This document shows, piece by piece, positions 60,504 to 64,000 of a stretch of 64,000 nt of DNA. The DNA is from Candidatus Flexifilum breve (GTDB taxonomy: Bacteria; Chloroflexota; Anaerolineae; Aggregatilineales; Phototrophicaceae): NCBI GenBank assembly GCA_016717205.1, contig JADKGC010000011.1:1-64000 (forward strand). The letters are read 5' to 3'. The number at the start of each line of letters is the position of its first letter. Within the stretch, counting starts at the first letter, position 1. A model generated the notes under the pieces. The model saw nothing but the letters and a program-made list of their open reading frames with translations, did no database searches and was not told the DNA's origin. Made by a program: the position numbers and the translations under genes.

Positions 60504-62570
60504 ATGCGGCGCATCGAGAAAGCTTTCGCATCAATCCAAGCGCGGTTGTTAAGCGTATTCTTTATCAGCGCGCTGCTCAGCATCGCGATTGTCTTCGTCT
60601 TTAACCAATGGCTGCGCGCGCAGCTCATCACCGAAGCCGACAATGCCCTCATGGTCAGCGCCATGGAGCTCGCCAACCGTGTGGACGAGTTCAACCGCAG
60701 CAACCAGCAGGTGTTCAATGTGGGGTCGCGCCTGCCGTCGCTCGTCGATTACCTCGTAGCGAGCGAAGCGGAGCGCAGCGATGTGGAGTTTCAAACGCGC
60801 ATTCGCATCATCCTCGACTCGCTCGAGGTCGAGCCATGGGATGAGTACTACATCCTCTCGCAAGCCATCCTCAACCAGGATGGGATCAACATTCTGGATA
60901 CGGCGCCCGAAAACATGGGCGCAGACGAGTCGCAGACCGATTACTTTCGCGCCGCTTTCATCGGCAGTTCGATCAATATTTCGCCCATCGAATATCGACC
61001 GGAACGCGGTGGCGTCTATTTCTACTATGGCATTCCGCTGCGCTCACGGGAAGCGCCCAATTCGATCCTCGGCGTACTGCGCATTCAGGTCGCGATTGCA
61101 ACCGTCCAGAACATCATTCTCGAAAACGCCCGCGGGCAAAACGTCAGCATGTTCGATCAGAACTTTGTGCGCATCGTCGAGACCGAACGCGAAGACCTGC
61201 TCTTTCGCAGTATCGCCACGTACACGCCCGACGAGATCCGCGCGTTGCAAAGCGACCATGTACTGCCGCCGCTGCCGGATGACGAGCTCAGCCAACCGCT
61301 GCCCGCGCTGGTCGAACTGCTGAGGCACACGCATCAGACGCAAGTGACTTCCGGCCCGATGCTGCCGGATGGCCTGGAGGAGCGCATCGCCATCGTCAAG
61401 CTGCAGACCGTGCCGTGGTATCTGGTTATGTCGCAGGCGAGCAGTCCCTATTTCGAAACGGCGCAGCGCCAGACGACGGGCTTGGCAGTCCTGGCGATCG
61501 CGCTGACGATTATCGCCCTACTCGCCTCGCTGATCATATCGCGCCGCATCACCGATCCGATTCGCGCCCTGACCGAGGTCGCGGAGCAGGTCGCCGAGGG
61601 ACAGCTCAACATCAAAGCGCCGATCACCTCGAAAGATGAAGTTGGCACGCTCGCCCACGCCTTTAATGTGATGACTGCCGAACTGCAACTGGCCCACGAC
61701 ACACTGGAAGATCGCGTGGTGAAGCGCACTCAGGAACTTTCGGAGACCAACGAGCGGCTGAAACACGAGATTCTCGAACGCGAACGCTACGAACGGCAGG
61801 CGCTGGATCTCGCGATCGAGCATGAGCGCCGCCGGATCCTCTCCGAATTTATTCAGAAGGCGTCGCACGAGTTTAAAACGCCGCTCTCCATCATCAACGT
61901 GAATTCGCATCTGATTAAGCGTTTGCTCCCCGAAGAGCGACAGCGTCTGCTCAACACCATCGATGACCAGACCAAATATATCGACGGGTTGGTGTCGCGC
62001 ATGGTGCTGATGTCGCGGTTGGACAGCGGCATTTCCCCTGCGATGGAACATCTGCCCATCGATGAGATTGTCCGCGCGTTGTGCGCCAACGCCGAGAGCA
62101 GCTATCAGGAAAAACCGCTGACCCTCACCGTGGATCTGTGCGCGCCGGACGCATGGGTGTTGGCTGACCGTGATTTCTTGTTGATTGCGCTGCAAAATCT
62201 GCTGGATAACGCGCTCAAATATTCCGACGATCAGGTCGAGATCAGGGTGAGCAGTCGCATGGAGTCCGAGATGCTCAGCCTGACGATTGCGGACAAGGGC
62301 GTCGGCATCCCGGTCGAACTGCAAGCCCGCGTCTTCGAACGCTTCTATCGCGTGGACGAAGCCCATTCGACGCGCGGTTTCGGTTTGGGGCTCCCAATTG
62401 CCAAGCGCATCATCGAGAGCAGCGGCGGCACGATTGACCTCACCAGTACGGTCGGCGGCGGCACGACCGTCACGGTGCTGCTGCCCGCCACGATCAAGCC
62501 GGAACATCGACCGCTACTGACCGGGCAGCCACAGTCTGCGGATACCTCCTCCAGCGCGATGCTGCGCTGA
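60504..62570 (+). CDS. Membrane sensor histidine kinase (Cache-HAMP-HisKA)
   Basis: 688 residues. TM1 is near 14-35. A large extracellular domain (about 36-315) resembles a double Cache sensor. TM2 is near 325-349, followed by HAMP (about 346-398; RRITDPIRALTEVAEQVAEG), a coiled coil, and the dimerization/phosphoacceptor helix with His455 in SHEFKTPLSIIN. The HATPase_c domain has DNALKYSDDQ, DKGVGIP and GFGLGLPIAKRI. It phosphorylates a response regulator, but none is found in this window. Its direct coupling to the solute-binding protein suggests that the ligand-loaded protein is what it senses. Confidence 0.92.
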   Translation: MRRIEKAFASIQARLLSVFFISALLSIAIVFVFNQWLRAQLITEADNALMVSAMELANRVDEFNRSNQQVFNVGSRLPSLVDYLVASEAERSDVEFQTRIRIILDSLEVEPWDEYYILSQAILNQDGINILDTAPENMGADESQTDYFRAAFIGSSINISPIEYRPERGGVYFYYGIPLRSREAPNSILGVLRIQVAIATVQNIILENARGQNVSMFDQNFVRIVETEREDLLFRSIATYTPDEIRALQSDHVLPPLPDDELSQPLPALVELLRHTHQTQVTSGPMLPDGLEERIAIVKLQTVPWYLVMSQASSPYFETAQRQTTGLAVLAIALTIIALLASLIISRRITDPIRALTEVAEQVAEGQLNIKAPITSKDEVGTLAHAFNVMTAELQLAHDTLEDRVVKRTQELSETNERLKHEILERERYERQALDLAIEHERRRILSEFIQKASHEFKTPLSIINVNSHLIKRLLPEERQRLLNTIDDQTKYIDGLVSRMVLMSRLDSGISPAMEHLPIDEIVRALCANAESSYQEKPLTLTVDLCAPDAWVLADRDFLLIALQNLLDNALKYSDDQVEIRVSSRMESEMLSLTIADKGVGIPVELQARVFERFYRVDEAHSTRGFGLGLPIAKRIIESSGGTIDLTSTVGGGTTVTVLLPATIKPEHRPLLTGQPQSADTSSSAMLR

Positions 62571-62699
62571 CACCCGGCAGCGCCATGCCCACACCCTGAC
62601 AAAAGTCTGATCGCGCTTCCTCCCGAAGTGGGATTGAATGCATAAGTGTAGATGCATACACTGAACGCTCGGAAGTGAGCGCACTCGGGAGTCGAAGCG

Positions 62700-63239
62700 A
62701 TGGTGACGACAGCAGCAGAGGAAAAAGTTTATCGGATTGCGCCGCAGATCATGCGCGGGCGCTTCCTGTATATGAGCGCGGCGCTGTGGTTTGTTCCCGT
62801 GTTTATGCTGATCGTTGGCGAACCCGTCGATGGGCTGCTGTTCGGGCTGTTCGGCGTCATCTGGATGATCGCCGGAGCGATTTTCGTCTGGGCGGGGCGC
62901 ACCTCGGGTCTGTATGTGTCGCCGCAGGGCATCAGCTACCGGGCGCCGGGCATGACGATCAGTACGACGTGGGCGAATGTCGAGCGCATCGACAAGCGGA
63001 TCATCTACGGCGATGGCGAAGTCGAGGGACTGGCGCTGCGGGAACCGGGCTGGCAGCCCAACGCGCTGATCGGCGGGGCGACGGCGATCATGAAATACAG
63101 CCCGGGGCATTTTCTGCAAGCGCGTTCTGTCGAGCTGTACAAGACGTTCATTCCGCTGTCCTCGCTGCAAACCAAGCACTGGCGCGATGCTGAAATCGGC
63201 GCGCAGATTCGCCGCTGCGCCCCGCATTTGTTCGAGTAA
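62700..63239 (+). CDS. Small membrane protein with PH-like domain
   Basis: 179 residues. Two membrane segments (FLYMSAALWFVPVFMLIVG and GLFGVIWMIAGAIFVW) are followed by a soluble half with the pattern GLYVSPQGISYRAPGMTISTTWANVERID, as in bacterial PH-like domain proteins of the YdbS/YdbT type. Function unknown. The C-terminal part holds FIPLSSL and ends CAPHLFE. Separate promoter likely, as 129 bp lie after the histidine kinase, with a small CGCTC/GAGCG hairpin near 62667-62682. Confidence 0.65.
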   Translation: MVTTAAEEKVYRIAPQIMRGRFLYMSAALWFVPVFMLIVGEPVDGLLFGLFGVIWMIAGAIFVWAGRTSGLYVSPQGISYRAPGMTISTTWANVERIDKRIIYGDGEVEGLALREPGWQPNALIGGATAIMKYSPGHFLQARSVELYKTFIPLSSLQTKHWRDAEIGAQIRRCAPHLFE

Positions 63240-63432
63240 CCGTTAATGGACATCTCCGCTGCTGGCCTCGACTATGGAGGCGCGAGTCCTGCCCGGCGCC
63301 GATCCGCCAACCAGCGTTACCGGGACTGCTTGCAAACGCCTGAACCCTGTGCGACAATCAGAAGCGCATAGTTGTTTATCTCAATCAAGCCCCAATTTCT
63401 CGGTTCTTTCGTACCTACGGAGTAGTATTTTT

Positions 63433-64000
63433 ATGCGTCCACTGAACGAAACGGAAAATCTTTTAATTGTCATCGTGATGGGTATTGCTTTCGCCGGCAT
63501 TATTTACGCGGCCATTCTGGCGCGGCAGATCCTTGGGGAAAGCAAAGGCTCCTCCAAAATGCAGCAGGTGTGGGGCTACATCAAGGATGGCGCGAACGCC
63601 TACCTGCGGTCGCAGTTCCGCATTATCGGCGTGCTGGTCGCCGTGTTGGTCGTTGTCCTGTTCTTTAGCGTTTACCTGATCAACCCGACCCCCTACGCCA
63701 TTGAGCACTTCTGCCCCGAAGTAGCTGATACCGCCCGCGAAAGCGTGGACGCGAATGGTATTCGGGCGAATGTTGCGGCGCAGAACCCGAACATCACGGA
63801 TGTGAGCCAACTGACCCTCCTGCAAGAGAATGCCGTCGTTTACGCCGAAGAAGCGGCCATCGTCTCGCGCGGCATTCTACCTGCGCCGGAAGGCTGCGAC
63901 CCGGCGCGTACCACCATCGCCATCGGGCGCGCGGGCGCATTCCTGATGGGCGCGTTGTTCTCGGCGGCGGTCGCCTTCATCGGCATGAACATGGCCGTGC
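63433..64000 (+). CDS. hppA: Membrane pyrophosphatase, N-terminal part (cut by window end)
   Basis: Start ATG 63433; the frame is open to the end of the window (189 residues visible). It begins with a membrane helix and the QQVWGYIKDGANAYLRSQF segment typical of H+/Na+-translocating pyrophosphatases, followed by TM2. An extracytoplasmic loop of about 85 residues with two Cys comes next, then AGAFLMGALFSAAVAFIGMNMAV, the family's TM3 with FLxGAxxSAxxxFIGM. These pumps use PPi to move H+ or Na+. The catalytic loops lie beyond the window, so the ion type cannot be told. The loop is longer than usual. Confidence 0.85.
   Translation, partial: MRPLNETENLLIVIVMGIAFAGIIYAAILARQILGESKGSSKMQQVWGYIKDGANAYLRSQFRIIGVLVAVLVVVLFFSVYLINPTPYAIEHFCPEVADTARESVDANGIRANVAAQNPNITDVSQLTLLQENAVVYAEEAAIVSRGILPAPEGCDPARTTIAIGRAGAFLMGALFSAAVAFIGMNMAV

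Noticed and set aside
1..64000. CRISPR arrays, rRNA and tRNA genes
   Set aside because: No regularly spaced repeat-spacer units and no recognisable rRNA or tRNA sequence were seen; the repeats present are palindromic intergenic modules.

Overview
The window looks like a chromosome segment of a Chloroflexota bacterium, probably Anaerolineae-like. I infer this from the many membrane Ser/Thr kinases, WD40/TPR/SH3 proteins with Pro/Thr-rich linkers, LysM proteins, CUT1-type sugar transporters, a membrane pyrophosphatase and several families of short intergenic repeats. No rRNA, tRNA or CRISPR array was seen.

Left chromosomal part (1-19.5 kb): a galactoside/maltodextrin cluster (galK, GH13 amylase, GH2 beta-galactosidase); a small AraC/VOC/DUF1801 group; an FNT anion channel; a Ser/Thr kinase with an extracellular WD40 propeller; a tightly coupled DUF2254-TIR gene pair; a LysM protein whose hydrolase-like domain seems to lack its catalytic glutamates; recA; a TetR/hydrolase divergon with palindromic operators; and a secreted C39-like peptidase.

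Central part (about 19.5-46.5 kb): less GC-rich and best read as an integrated, plasmid-like mobilizable element. It has a large serine recombinase at its left edge, a PstI/BsuBI-type restriction-modification pair, a sigma-like gene broken by a -1 shift, and a cargo block of exported or membrane proteins including a 2,493-residue multi-propeller protein. At the right come a primase-helicase with iteron-like repeats, a relaxase, a ribbon-helix-helix protein, an HU-like protein, ParR/ParM-like partition genes and a very structured non-coding segment that could be oriT, oriV or the partition centromere. Several of its minus-strand units begin behind a strong leader hairpin.

Right chromosomal part (46.5-64 kb): a sensing and transport neighbourhood. 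Three tandem paralogous Ser/Thr kinases carry an extracellular ribose-binding-protein-like sensor. The first looks intact, the second has altered kinase motifs, and the third is frameshifted with a shortened sensor. Two CUT1 sugar permeases follow, the first with an unusual membrane insertion. Then come a secreted protein, a phosphotriesterase-family hydrolase, a reductase-like SDR, and a substrate-binding protein coupled to a histidine kinase without a response regulator. The window ends inside a membrane pyrophosphatase gene. The PBP-kinase array is the best candidate here for an undescribed system: solute sensing by a periplasmic-binding-protein fold wired directly to a Ser/Thr kinase.
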